From NCBI RefSeq assembly GCF_002443255.2, contig NW_019211458.1:27680485-27744484 (forward strand): a stretch of 64,000 bases of DNA, read 5' to 3'. The notes beneath the pieces are model-generated. The model saw only the letters and a program-made list of their open reading frames with translations, was not told the DNA's origin and did not search any database. This document shows, one piece after another, positions 40,801-51,802 of the stretch; positions within the stretch are counted from its first letter, which is position 1, and every line of letters begins with the position of its first letter. The DNA is from Varroa destructor. Its lineage: Eukaryota; Arthropoda; Arachnida; Mesostigmata; Varroidae. A program made the position numbers and the translations under genes.

Positions 40801-41475
40801 AGACCACGGAGAGGCGGCGATCCATTTGGAATTAAAAAAAAACCATTCTGTAAATAATAGAAATTCTTTTTCTAAAGGTTGTTGGGAACAGCACTCCCAG
40901 TTAACGTGATTTATTGCTAACCCGAATGATAGCTGAAGCGTTGTAATAGTTAATTTACTGTTATCAAGCCACTTTTAATGATGAAGTGCCTAAATCGAAG
41001 GCGATCAGCTACTATGCCACGACCAAAATCGATTCGCAAAGGGTTTCCTACTATAATGGATGGTAGGTCGTTTTCTGGTAGACTTTTCGGCTACAGGCTG
41101 CTGTTCTGATCCTTTGATGTAACTTTCGTTGGAGGTGCCACACTGTAGCTCGGTCTGAATCAGCTACGAGAGCACACGATGTATTTATGTTTTCCTCTAC
41201 TGGGAAGTGTTTACGGAACTTCTTACAAGTCCCGTCTTGCACCATTTTAAACTAATCTCATTTGAAAACATAACATAAGCGAACAACGGCTGATATACTG
41301 TCGTAATATGGAATTAGTAATTGTTTGGCATATTTGGTTATAGCAACATATTTGGAAACCGTATGTTTTTACTCTGTATATTTCACTCAACCAGTTCTAA
41401 ACTATCCAATCGCAAGTAAAAGAAAAACTGAGTCTCTTTGTTTCGTATAATAACAAGCCCTCCTCTGCTAGATGT

Positions 41476-41509
41476 CACAGTAAATTGGTGTTGTCTTTAA
41501 TTTACTGTG
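41476..41509. repeat. 11-bp perfect inverted repeat
   Basis: CACAGTAAATT at 41476-41486 is mirrored by AATTTACTGTG at 41499-41509 with a 12-bp spacer, giving an 11-bp stem. It is too short for a microRNA precursor; it may be the remnant of a small element or chance. Confidence 0.7.
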
Positions 41510-41700
41510 CCAGTGGTCTATTCAAAAAAAAAACCTTGTGACCTTGCATTGCGGACCTTGCTTTTGGTCAAGGTTCTCAGAATTGATCGGTGAGTTGAAT
41601 TAAACGAACGAATGTAGCCACTTAGTTATTCCCCTGTTTCTATTCTGATTCGATTTGTGTCTATCTCAGCTTCCTTCTAACGAGACGTACTACGACGAAA

Positions 41701-43876
41701 CTCGTTATTTCTTCGTTCTATTGCATAAAACACATAAGGACCTCGAGTGACTTTGCATAGCCCACGTTCAATGTGTTGCTCGCTTCCGTATCTATGTTTC
41801 TATTTAGCCGTTGGGTCATACGATCGTCTGCCTATTTTTGGCCTGCGCCAATGTTGCTACTGGTGCACAACGTGCTGTGTTTGCAACGAGAAATTCTTGC
41901 TGAGCCCGTCCTAGCCCTTAGTTACCGATTGCGGCTTGCCAGTCTCATCGTTCACCCTGTAACTACTTGGTCATAAGGTAATGCCAGTCCTTCCGCAACA
42001 CAGGCTTGTCCTAAAGCATTACCGCTGGTTGACACGGCCGACGTACACGTTTACCGTAAACATTTGTACATCAATTTTAATCAACTGAGAAAGAAAAATT
42101 CTGTCGCTTGTCGCTCGGCATCTTGCCTTTTTTCGATTTTTCTTTTCATTTTCAGTTGTTTGTCGGTGCCGGCGTTTAGTCGAATAGCTCACTATATATA
42201 CATCGGCGTCGTTGCGGTGGTCGTATTGTCTGCGCTATCTATGCTAGGCTGTCTTGGCTTGGAAAATATTTTTCTGCCTGCTTTTGTTGGTTCCCGCTGC
42301 ATTGCTTTCTTGTAAGTTAGCTGCCTGACAAAATTCGGTTGTTTTGCTCACTTGCAAACCCCATCTGGCCACCCACCTACCAGCGTGTTATCGCACCCCC
42401 CTCCGATCCAATGTTGCCCCAACTGATCGGAAGTAGAAAGAAACTCATCCTAGGAGTGTCTGTTCTCGGGTTGTCTCCTGTGTTTTTTCTCCCCTATCGT
42501 CCTCTTTGTAGCCTACTCTAGGATCCTCCGTCAACGCGTCTGTCGTCCTTACCAACCGTAGTAGGACCGTACATGACTAGGGCCAACGTCGACGTCGGTG
42601 TAGCCATTGCTAGTCGTCGTTTACAAGCTGGTCGGCTGACTCTGATTGGACCAGGATAGTAGCACAAACCATGAAGCATATGCGAGAAAAAAACGAACTG
42701 TCTAAGAAAATGTCACGCGTATAAAAGAACGGAAAAGAAAACGACGGCAATCTGAGTACACAGTCGGCATCGGCGTTCTTGAATAGAAGTACCGGATGAA
42801 TCAGCATTGTCAAGATGGTGCTTATGAATGAGATACAGACCGCGCCGGTTGGCAACTATCATCAGTTAGGTACTGAAAAGCAGGCAAACGAATGGTACAG
42901 ATGAATAAATTCTTTCATACGGTGCTTACGCGTGGTGGCGTCTTGTGTTTCTTTTCGTTCGTCGAGCACTAGCCGACGTCGTTGTCGTGGTCATCACGTA
43001 GTGAGATGCCAAAAGACAGACGAATCGGTAAATGGCCATCTCATTCCCAAACACCGTCATGCACAGCGGCGTCTAGAGCAGATAGAGCATAAGCGTAGGG
43101 GAAAAGAAGGGAAAAAACAAGGAAAGAATCAGTACAAAATGATATGAAGTACATTTGATCTACTTGATGTTAGTATGAAATTGGTAATACTGAAGAAAAG
43201 AGCTTCCAATAGTCTTTTTATTGTCGAGCCGTGAGGTAGCTCTCCGTTTGTCTGGCTGAACTAAATCAGCCTAAAGAGAATATGGTCCTAAGGGAAATCG
43301 AAGTGAGAAATCCATTCAAACGTAATCTATTTTATATCACTATTTCATTAAGGTATTCTCTATTATTCTCATTATTCTCGAAACTAAACAAGCATTATCA
43401 TTTGTTTTCTTATCTTGCCTTGCGCTGTGATTTGCTAGCCTCAACTTCATCGTTTCGAAAATGTTCTCGCACAATTTGCCCTTTGGTCTATACGCTAGAA
43501 CATACATCATTGTCGTGTATTCTTTTAATAATAGCGAGGTTTACTGCCTTCGTTGATTCGTGTTTAAATAATCCAAGTGGTCGGCCAACCCATATATATC
43601 TGTCTAGTTTTCCCTAGCGTGTGCTCCATAGAAGCTATGCGCTGGACATGGCGTTGTTGGACGTTGTAGCACTCCGCACGTTGAATAGTCATAGCCACCA
43701 TTACGACCGTTGCCATTGCAGTTGCTGTTGGCGCTATTTGTTGTCTGGTGGTTTCCTGGGCAACGGCGTCTGGTAGTCGTCTACATCGTGTCCGCTCCAT
43801 TGCTACAAGTAAACCTCTATTCGCATTTAGGTCTATCCGGTACTGGTAATACTAACCACCAACGCCTCTGCGGCAC
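41701..43876. other. GC-elevated island, no gene called
   Basis: It has many short open frames on both strands, including hydrophobic + frames at 41773-41976 and 42064-42315 and a minus frame at 43800-43564 starting MERTRCRRLPD. None is framed by a convincing pair of splice sites and none is recognised. Confidence 0.35.
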
Positions 43877-44024
43877 CTGCACTAACAACCAGGCGCTGTG
43901 CTAACGAATGGCCGCACATTACGTTATGTCTGCCTGTAGACTGCGCCCAGTTTGATCGACCGTCATCGTAGACGTTGTCGCCGGTGCTTCCCTCATCGTG
44001 CACGACTGTAGCACTATTCAGCTT
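43877..44024 (-). CDS. Candidate internal exon, unknown gene
   Basis: On the minus strand a long pyrimidine tract (GTGTTTTTCCTTTCTGCGAGTGACCAG) leads into a 148-bp frame, KLNSATVVHDEGSTGDNVYDD onwards, ending at GTGCAG|GTGCCG. It is entered in phase 0 and left in phase 1. Composition is acidic and polar, plausible for a surface loop. A (CT)n array on the same strand lies about 50 bp upstream of the acceptor. No family or partner exon is recognised. Confidence 0.22.
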
Positions 44025-44075
44025 CTGGTCACTCGCAGAAAGGAAAAACACAGATAATCATACGGCATATATGCA

Positions 44076-44076
44076 C

Positions 44077-44110
<34 letters not shown>

Positions 44111-44114
44111 AGAT
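44076..44114. repeat. (GA)n microsatellite
   Basis: GA repeats interrupted by two AAAG units. Read on the minus strand it is a CT tract just upstream of the candidate exon ending at 44024. Confidence 0.85.
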
Positions 44115-44667
44115 CTGTAGCGGGTAAGTTTTCCATGGTTGTCAAGGCAACACGAGAAGACTGCTCATATCACTTGCTTTAATATTAGGAATCGATAAAG
44201 TGCCAACGATTCGGTTTGGCGTAACGACGACAACAGCAATGACTACAACGACGACGAGGAAATCGTTTAATTTTCGAACAATGAATGCGGAACCGAACTG
44301 CCTGAGTGATCGTATAGGATACATTAAACACACGATTATTTGTTCGTTATGCCTATAGCAGCTACAGGGAGTATCTGAAAGGAACAGGGGTATGCGTACG
44401 CACATATCCACAGACCCTTTTTCTCTTGTTATCAGCTTTATTTGGAACCAGTGTTTATGTAGCTGCTGTCGCTGCTGCTAGGGTTTGGCTAGTACAGTTA
44501 TAAGCTTACACGCGTTGACACCTATGATACAATAAATTATGTGGCTTTCGTTTGTTTTCCGCTATTTTGATTCACGCCTGACGAAATAACGATCCACGGT
44601 GATGTCCTTTCCCATTAATAATACCTAAAAAAGAAGACGAAAGGCCCTCTTTGTTTGTGTTTTTCCG

Positions 44668-44967
44668 ATGATGACGGCTATCGCCGCCGGCCGGGTTTCT
44701 CCTGCGTTTGTTATTTCTATCGTTTGTAGTGGCTCTACTTTTGAACAGTTCTCACCGCCGTTCTTGCCCTCTGCCTACTGCGTCGAGCCGCCATACAACG
44801 TCGGCGTTGTTGCCGTCACAGGCTCGGCAGACCGATTCAATGTAGCTCAACAAAATTGGGCCTACTATACTGATGGCCCGCTGCCAATGGATCCCTGGCT
44901 GGAGGCACTTTTCGTTGTGTCCGTGATCCTGCCTAACAAGGCACGCCATTCTACGCCGTTTCACTGA
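44668..44967 (+). CDS. Open frame of 99 codons, coding status unclear
   Basis: It starts at tandem ATGs in a GC-elevated stretch and is uninterrupted to TGA. The middle (CVEPPYNVGVVAVTGSADRF) has mixed composition and is not low-complexity. No domain is recognised. The opposite strand is also open over 44752-44979, so the frame may be a by-product of base composition. Confidence 0.15.
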   Translation: MMTAIAAGRVSPAFVISIVCSGSTFEQFSPPFLPSAYCVEPPYNVGVVAVTGSADRFNVAQQNWAYYTDGPLPMDPWLEALFVVSVILPNKARHSTPFH

Positions 44968-45012
44968 AGTTACACACATCTCAAAACAGTGGAAGTCATC
45001 AGAGCTGACTGA

Positions 45013-45048
45013 GCCAAGTAATAAATTTGAAGAAATTTATTGCTTGGC
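45013..45048. repeat. 16-bp hairpin with 4-base loop
   Basis: GCCAAGTAATAAATTT, a GAAG loop, then AAATTTATTGCTTGGC. The arms pair over 16 bp with a single G-T wobble. It borders a (TA)n tract at 45049-45077. Confidence 0.85.
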
Positions 45049-48000
45049 TATATATATATAGTATACATATATATATTATTATAGAAACTTTACTCATTCG
45101 CTTCGAGAGAATGCCTAGGTAATAGCGGTGATAAGAACAAGTAAACATAGATTAATAACTTCGCACAGAAGAAATCGCGCCGAATGTACGCGCTACTGTT
45201 GGATTTCTTAATTGGTCAATATAGAAGCTACACGAACTAACTACCGATCTTTTTTTGTTTTATATATACATTGATTGTTGAGAAAATGTTAACTTTTCTT
45301 CTGCCGAAATGGAATTAAGTGCTTTTATATTGTAAATGAACGTCCTTAAACTAGATATGCGCCATTTTGATAGAATCGCTATTTTGTTTTCTGACAACAT
45401 GTCATACAATAATCTTGTCACTGTAGAGCAATTGTGCGTTCTGCACGACAAATTGCAACGACTGATCTTCGCATCCCTCCACTGAAAATACATCAGTACC
45501 ATTAAAGAAGCTCAGCCGGACCCAACAATCGGATCGTACTAAATCCGAGCTATATGACGGACCCACTGCAAGTTTTATCAATTTTTTTTTGTTGGTATAT
45601 AGCCAAACATGTATGTGATCAGATATTATCATGGTAGAAAAGAAGTTTTTCTCATCTAGTTCTAGTCGATTTTTTCAATGCCTTCCTGTGATCATATTAA
45701 TTACAGACGGTAAAGGTTGGAATAAGTCATTTTGCCAGACGGCAGCAATTCAAAGTACGCGATTATCTCATCTATCCAGTCCTACCAAACCTATAGTATC
45801 ATTTTTATTAGCAGCGTTGCCGCAGATCGTAGAGCCCATTTTTTATTTACCCATTATTGTTGTATATAACGTATTTTTTAGCATCTGTAATTAGCCGCGC
45901 CATAAATGGCTTGATTTTGTTATGCCTCTGTATAGGTTCACAGATACAAATATGATCGAGGAAGTTATTTGGTACCAACTCCGGCAGTCTTCAAACTCCT
46001 TAGTGATGGATGCTTTGCTCCATGATAACGATGTCATGGCTATTCACGTGTCACACTCTGACCCAGCTTCCGTTATAAACTTGATAAGCTTCCTTCGAAA
46101 CTAGTCGACCACTACAAGGAGCTTCTTTTACATCGAAATTTCTAAAACAATAGGGGTAAAGCCGTTTTCGGCTCGTTCCCTTTGATAACGTATCTTGAGC
46201 ATGTACAGGCCGATTTTTACATAAGCCTCGATAGTATTTATGCCTTTATCATCCTTACGACGCTGTATCATAAGTGTAAAAAAAGCTATTTCAACAATTT
46301 TAGCATATCTACTACAGCTGGCTTTCGAACGACCCGATGCGGCCAATATAATTTAAGACAATGTGACTTCAGGTTATCTAGCTTGAGAAACAGTCAATAC
46401 CTTATATATATGTGTATATCTATATATATGTATGTATATACATATTCGGCTGGAGACCAAAAAATGCCAGATGAGTTAAGGGCGCGTCGTCGACAAATCG
46501 ATTGTACACTTTGTCGTCTGCAAAATCCATGCATCGATCGCAGAAAACCTCAGATCACTCAGAACTTTGACGACTTCCTTACGTTGAGTGCTAGTAGTAG
46601 CAGAGATCGTATTTCGAAACGTGACATATCTTTCGAAAATGAGTTTCAAACGTCCGTCACTCTATTACTCATTGCCTTAAAACAGCCCAGTTCACACTCA
46701 GTTGTATGAATAATGAATCACCTGCGGCGGATCGGGAAGGCTCATCGTCCTAAAGACACATTTCGGGCAATCATATTTGTGCATTCTGGTTTCTAATTCA
46801 AACAAAACCCATAAATAATTCTGCTTTATTGCAGGTTTGTACGAAAACTGTATGATAATGCAGTGTGTGCTACTTATTTACAAAAAGCCATGTAGATTCC
46901 CTAGACGCCATAACGCGTTTGTACCTTATGGAAGGGATGTACATATGTTCGCTGCGCTTAGGCTTTCTCAAAATAGATATAGGTCTTTCTCTTTTCTCTT
47001 TTGCGGTCGATTGACCTGAAGCAGCTTGAAGGATCAGGCGGCTACAACATTACAATCTTGATTATAGACTGTTTTTTGTTAGGAAGTTTTTAAACACCGA
47101 TAGTATCAGTTTGAATTGCAGCTAGGCTGAAAGGTTTTTCAGATCAACCATACGGCCTTTGGCTGGGGCTAAATGCTAACGAGTATACCAAACACACAGA
47201 ATTTCTGTGGAAAAGGTCGCAACATTACCATCCGTTGATACAATTAATCTATAGCTGTATTCTGCGCTAGGCCTTGTCTGGTTGGGCATCGGTCCGTGCG
47301 TCCCTTTGTCTATCGTGTGGGCTTTAATATTAAGTGGTGAGCGGACTAAACGCACCTAGTTAAACTATATATTTCGTTTCTTATGATTGGCAGATACAGA
47401 ACGTGGAAAAAGCAGTCGAGCGTATGATGTACTGCGGCCTGCTGTTTCTTACGCGTCAGTTGAGATGACCGTTTGCAAAATTTAACGGCAGGCAACAAAA
47501 CCAAGAATGTACACTTATCAACTGGCCAATCCATTTTTGAGTATGAAGATATGTTTTTTGAGAATAATACTTCGTGGCGTAAATGCGTTAGAAATTTTAT
47601 GCAGACACGGGTACAGCCACAGGTCGTCATCATGATGTCCCAGTCAACGTACATTAATTAATAGTAACTTGGGCATAAAGCAACGCCGACCAACTGCATT
47701 AAGTTGTTCAGGTACTCTATTCTACTGCTTATGATACAGTCAAATGCTACCAAACAATCGATCCGAGGGGTTCCTTAATAGGTAATTCTACGGTGAGAAA
47801 ATAGCGATTATAGTTATTGGGTGGTCTCAATTAATGGACTTATCAACGCTAATAAAAACGTAAGTGTACACATGCAGATTTTAACAGATAACCAAAAAAT
47901 AGTAAACATGAAAACTACTGTCAGTGGTCTAAATATATCACTTTCTATCTGGTTGTTAACTTAATTTCTCGCAAGCAAATTACTATTTTTCATTGATTTT

Positions 48001-49380
48001 TCCGCTGTCCTATGCACGTCCTCCATTAACAACCACTATTTTTCAGTCATTTTTTACTACCGTAAATGGGTTTCCATCATATTATGCAGCAGTGTATAAT
48101 ATATTGCGCAACGCATACGGCTATTTCATGGTGTACGCAAACCACCATACGCAATTTAATTAACTGAGAAAGAATGGCCCGGTGTCAGATTATAGTCCTT
48201 GTGGCGAGTCGAAGAGGTGTTGGACTATCGCGACATACGGTAGGCCCCAGGGTGATGCCTTTCCAACATTCCTGTGTGCCTTACTGAAAGAATGCACAAA
48301 GGCATGACACGTGCGAAACTGGTTACGATGGGGTACGGTCGGGGGCTAAGAATCAGAAGCGGCGGAAGGGAAAGATGAGATAAAAAATACCTCAGAACTG
48401 CAGATGAATTTCACAGGTTTCGTAAGCTGTCACAGCTATGCCAATAGCGTGCTGTTCCTTCGGGCTACTACGTTCGCCCGATCTGCGCGACGCAGTGGAA
48501 GACCAGGATGGTCCTTACTTGCTTATTAGATCCACTCACCTGACCTAATAGTGACTCCCTTTACTTGCTATCGGAACGAATAAAACGAACCTGCCTGGAT
48601 AGTGAAATAAAGTTAAAGATTTACGAGTAAGCAGAATGACCTTCTATAGCAGTTCAGCCGTCGTTTCTTTGTGTTCCCTATTACGCGTATCTCTTTCATG
48701 CGTGTTTCAGTAGTTCCATACAGCTCAGTCGGCAGTCACCCTCTTTATGGTCAGAGACAACAAGGTTGCCTATGAATAATACCTGGACATGATATTTTAA
48801 TGTAATAGCTGTGTAAAGTTGGCTACTTGAAGGTAGTATGTAAAGGTAACTTAAAACAAATAGATAATAAACAACATGGGTGATACATATATATATTTGT
48901 GGATTTCACTTGCGGTTATTGGAATTGGCAACCAGACATTTAGTTTAATTTTATTTTCATGCCAGATTGCAAGATACATTTCATAGCAAGCCCACTTTAT
49001 GTAATTGCGAATCATTTAATAGTTATATAGTATACTAACCAAACACGTTTCATATCAACGATTAGATCACACATGTGTAAGTTAATCAAGTAATTCTGCC
49101 ATGTCAAAACGTTTAAAGGCAGAACATTCTAGTGGATAAAGAAATTTCGAAACTCGATTTCGAAATTGCGCATCGTCCTGCTCACGTATAGTGCATAATG
49201 TCTTTAACTAGACAGTAACTAATTTTTAGTTGCCTTCTAATAAAATGACTTAGTCGAACCCACTGGGCTAGGGGCGTCATTTATCCCCTTTGGAAATTCA
49301 TTATATTGATAAATGTAAACACAATAGAAGCATATCGAGTACTTACCAGTTTCCGCGATTCGTTTCTGGGTAAATTTCGA
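45049..49380. other. AT-rich spacer DNA
   Basis: No gene is supported. It contains (TA)n tracts at 45049-45077 and 46402-46446, the latter inside the longest uninterrupted frame of the window (46182-46709, rejected below). It also has a 10-bp inverted repeat AATTTCGAAA/TTTCGAAATT at 49143-49167. Nothing else is recognisable. Confidence 0.5.
49143..49167. repeat. 10-bp perfect inverted repeat
   Basis: AATTTCGAAA, the 5-base spacer CTCGA, then TTTCGAAATT. It could fold into a short hairpin or bind a dimeric factor; no function can be assigned. Confidence 0.75.
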
Positions 49381-50830
49381 TTACCGATTTGCACTTTCTG
49401 TTTCGGCCTGTGCGTCCTTCCTGCACGCAATTTTTCGGACGTCGTCAAACGTAAACAACACTAACAGTTGATGCTGGTCCCGTTCCAAATTTCGCTCCAC
49501 AGTTATCCTTCCTCCTAGTCTTCCCTTACCGGCGCCTAATACCACGGAATGAATACGCGCCAGATGCATTTTGAATAATCTAAGCTCGCAAAAAGTACTG
49601 GGCTAGTTTGAGGTTGTGGTTCATCGGTTGCTGCTGCCCTTAGCAGTTGCAGCAAAAGCAGTGACGGCAGGTTGACAGCAGGCGACGATGCACCCATCTG
49701 TAGCGGGCGGTGTCCAAACTCCTGATTCATGTTTGCTCAGAGGAAAAAGAAGGGCTGACTATGGGACCATGGTAAGAAAGCGGAAACCTACAAGCCATGG
49801 TGGCAAGAAAGCGGCTTCTCGGTTTGCTTGCAACAACGACCACAATGGGACGAACTGTTTCGGCTGTTACCGTCGTCGTCGCCGCTGCTGCTTGTATTGT
49901 TGCTATCGTTGTGTCGAGAAATACCAACTTTGCGACTTTTCATGGAAAACTAGTGAAAAAAGGTGCAGATTGTGTGGTAACAAAGCAACATGGTCGCATA
50001 CACACAGACCCACATGCACCAGCCGCAGCAGAGAAAATTGCGCTTCTTCCAGTCGTGGACAAATCGCTTCTTCCAGCCGTGAACAAAATGCAAAATAAGA
50101 CAATGTCGAGGGCAGCACCACACAAACGACCAGGCCGCAGCAGCGCACTCTAAATGTCGACGACTGACGACGCGACTTTGGTCGTTCATCGACAGCGGGG
50201 CTCGGACTGCGCTTTTTATTCTGCACTGTGCGGCTGCTGGCTACCTGTTTTTATCCAAGAGGATTGGCCCCGCAGGAACAGCCAAGAGAGATACACAACC
50301 AGCCACACAGATGCCCGCCTGCTCTGCAGAGATGGAGCGGAAACGGTATAAGGGGCAGCACTGTGGCTGACGGTAGACGTCGTGCGTCAAACGCGACCGA
50401 ATCGTGCTTGCGATATGAATGGGGTTACCCGTTGCCGGTAGCTAATAGTCTTTTTGCACTTGCAAACAGCAGCCCACAACCACGACCACAGAAAGGCGAG
50501 GGCAAGGCTGGTTGGTAGATGGGTTTGGTAAATACCGCTTAACCGTAACACCTACTATGCACTGGCTGAGTGAACACTGTAGACACTGTGTCTGGTTTTA
50601 CGTTCTTTGCATGACAGCTGTCTCGGATGCGCGCTTATGTACGTGCTGGATGGCGCCTCTACGCCTGTGCAGTATGACGATATGAGATTATCTGCTTGGA
50701 GCAAGGACAGAGATTACAGCAGAGGAAGGAAGCGAGATACGAAGGTGGGGCAGATCATGCTGCTGTGGTTATTCAACCGCGGTCGGCTGTATAAACAGTC
50801 GAGCGTGCCGTCATGTTTTGTGTAACACAG
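49381..50830. promoter_or_regulatory. CpG-elevated island upstream of the SNARE gene
   Basis: GC and CpG rise, with competing open frames on both strands: + 49688-50098, + 49797-50153 with a hydrophobic start, and minus 49569-49381 from an ATG. It may hold the promoter and 5' untranslated exons of the Qbc-SNARE gene, whose first identified ATG is about 0.8 kb downstream. It could also hold a divergent minus-strand first exon ending at GCCG|GTAAGG near 49530. I do not call a protein here. Confidence 0.25.
50041..50088 (+). repeat. 24-bp tandem duplication
   Basis: CGCTTCTTCCAGTCGTGGAC plus AAAT is followed directly by a second copy with three substitutions. The unit length is a multiple of three, and in the + frame starting at 49797 it encodes similar octapeptides (LLPVVDKS, LLPAVNKM). 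That is weakly suggestive of coding, but a simple slippage duplication explains it equally well. Confidence 0.8.
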
Positions 50831-51639
50831 ATGTGATGCTAAGAAAACGCACCGTATGTTAGGTAAACGCATACAGAAACATCAAAGAAAGTTACGAAGA
50901 TCGAGAACTATGTAACAACTGAGTAAAAGGGAAACCAAGACGCGGCGCAGGAGGACAAAGATGAAAAAGTCGAACGAAACAGGACGGGTAGACCAGACAG
51001 ACGACAGAACTCCTTTGGGGAACGACAGAAGGGCGAAAGTGAGCTGAATTTAGAGCTGGGCATGCGTTCACAGATACATATACGGGAAGACAGATTCATA
51101 AAAACATTCACTCACATGAAACCATATGCGAAGGACCTGTTTCCAAAAACAACAAATGGCTATATCCAAATGCAAACACTAGAACTTTAGGCATGCAATT
51201 TTAATTGATGGCAGACTGTTCTAACTAATCTGAGCTCCGTAATCGCCGTCAGATAACAACGAACTGAAAGAACCTGACTTGTTCGACTCCGGAATGGCCA
51301 ATCAAAACACACGTTGATTGTGACCGTTGTGCTTGATCAGAATTCACACGCTGGTGGAAGTAAGGGTGGCTAACGTGAACGAGAGACGATAAATCCATGC
51401 GATATACTTACTCACGTGTATATATACTGATTTAGCTAGAAGCTAGGTATGAATCAACTGTTGATATATATTAGGCATTTTTTCTGTCAGTCTTGACGTT
51501 CTCATCACATGCGCCTGCCCTTCTTCCATCAAGATCGATAATGGACATTTCCATTCCCGACCCCCACTCGGCTGGCGTTTACATGTCCTTCTTGTGAGAG
51601 CACAACTGCGTGTTCAGTGCCTCGATCGGAACTATCGAG

Positions 51640-51802
51640 ATGGTTGTAGTTAATGTACGAAATGTGAAGTTCGACGATGGGCTACTAAAACATCCCCGTC
51701 CTCTACCAGAAACGAGCAAACGTATTCAAAGCTATATCGATGGCCATCTGCGCATTAAAATAGACCCTGAAGAAGCAGCGAAAGCGGAACAAGCCGCCAT
51801 AG
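51640..51802 (+). CDS. Snap29: Qbc-SNARE exon 1
   Basis: The ATG at 51640 is the first in frame after a TGA at 51595 and has G at -3 and +4. The exon ends CCATAG|GTAAGG in phase 1. It encodes residues 1-54: a proline-bearing N terminus and the first turns of the Qb helix (DPEEAAKAEQAAI). If a further exon lies upstream, the true start would move. Confidence 0.65.

Larger units (their letters stand above)
36111..41700. other. Spacer DNA with a GC-elevated part at 38.6-39.9 kb
   Basis: No gene is supported. Features seen are (TTA)n near 36.83 kb, the poly-C/poly-A junction at 37784-37807, a GC-elevated part (38.6-39.9 kb) with open frames but no paired splice signals, and the inverted repeat and nuclear-receptor-like half-sites near 41.5 kb. 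Confidence 0.5.

Noticed and set aside
46182..46709. Longest uninterrupted frame in the window (175 codons, +)
   Set aside because: It runs through a (TA)n microsatellite that yields a Tyr/Ile/Met-rich stretch, has no splice signals or plausible promoter, and resembles nothing known. The second half looks somewhat more protein-like, but there is no acceptor before it.
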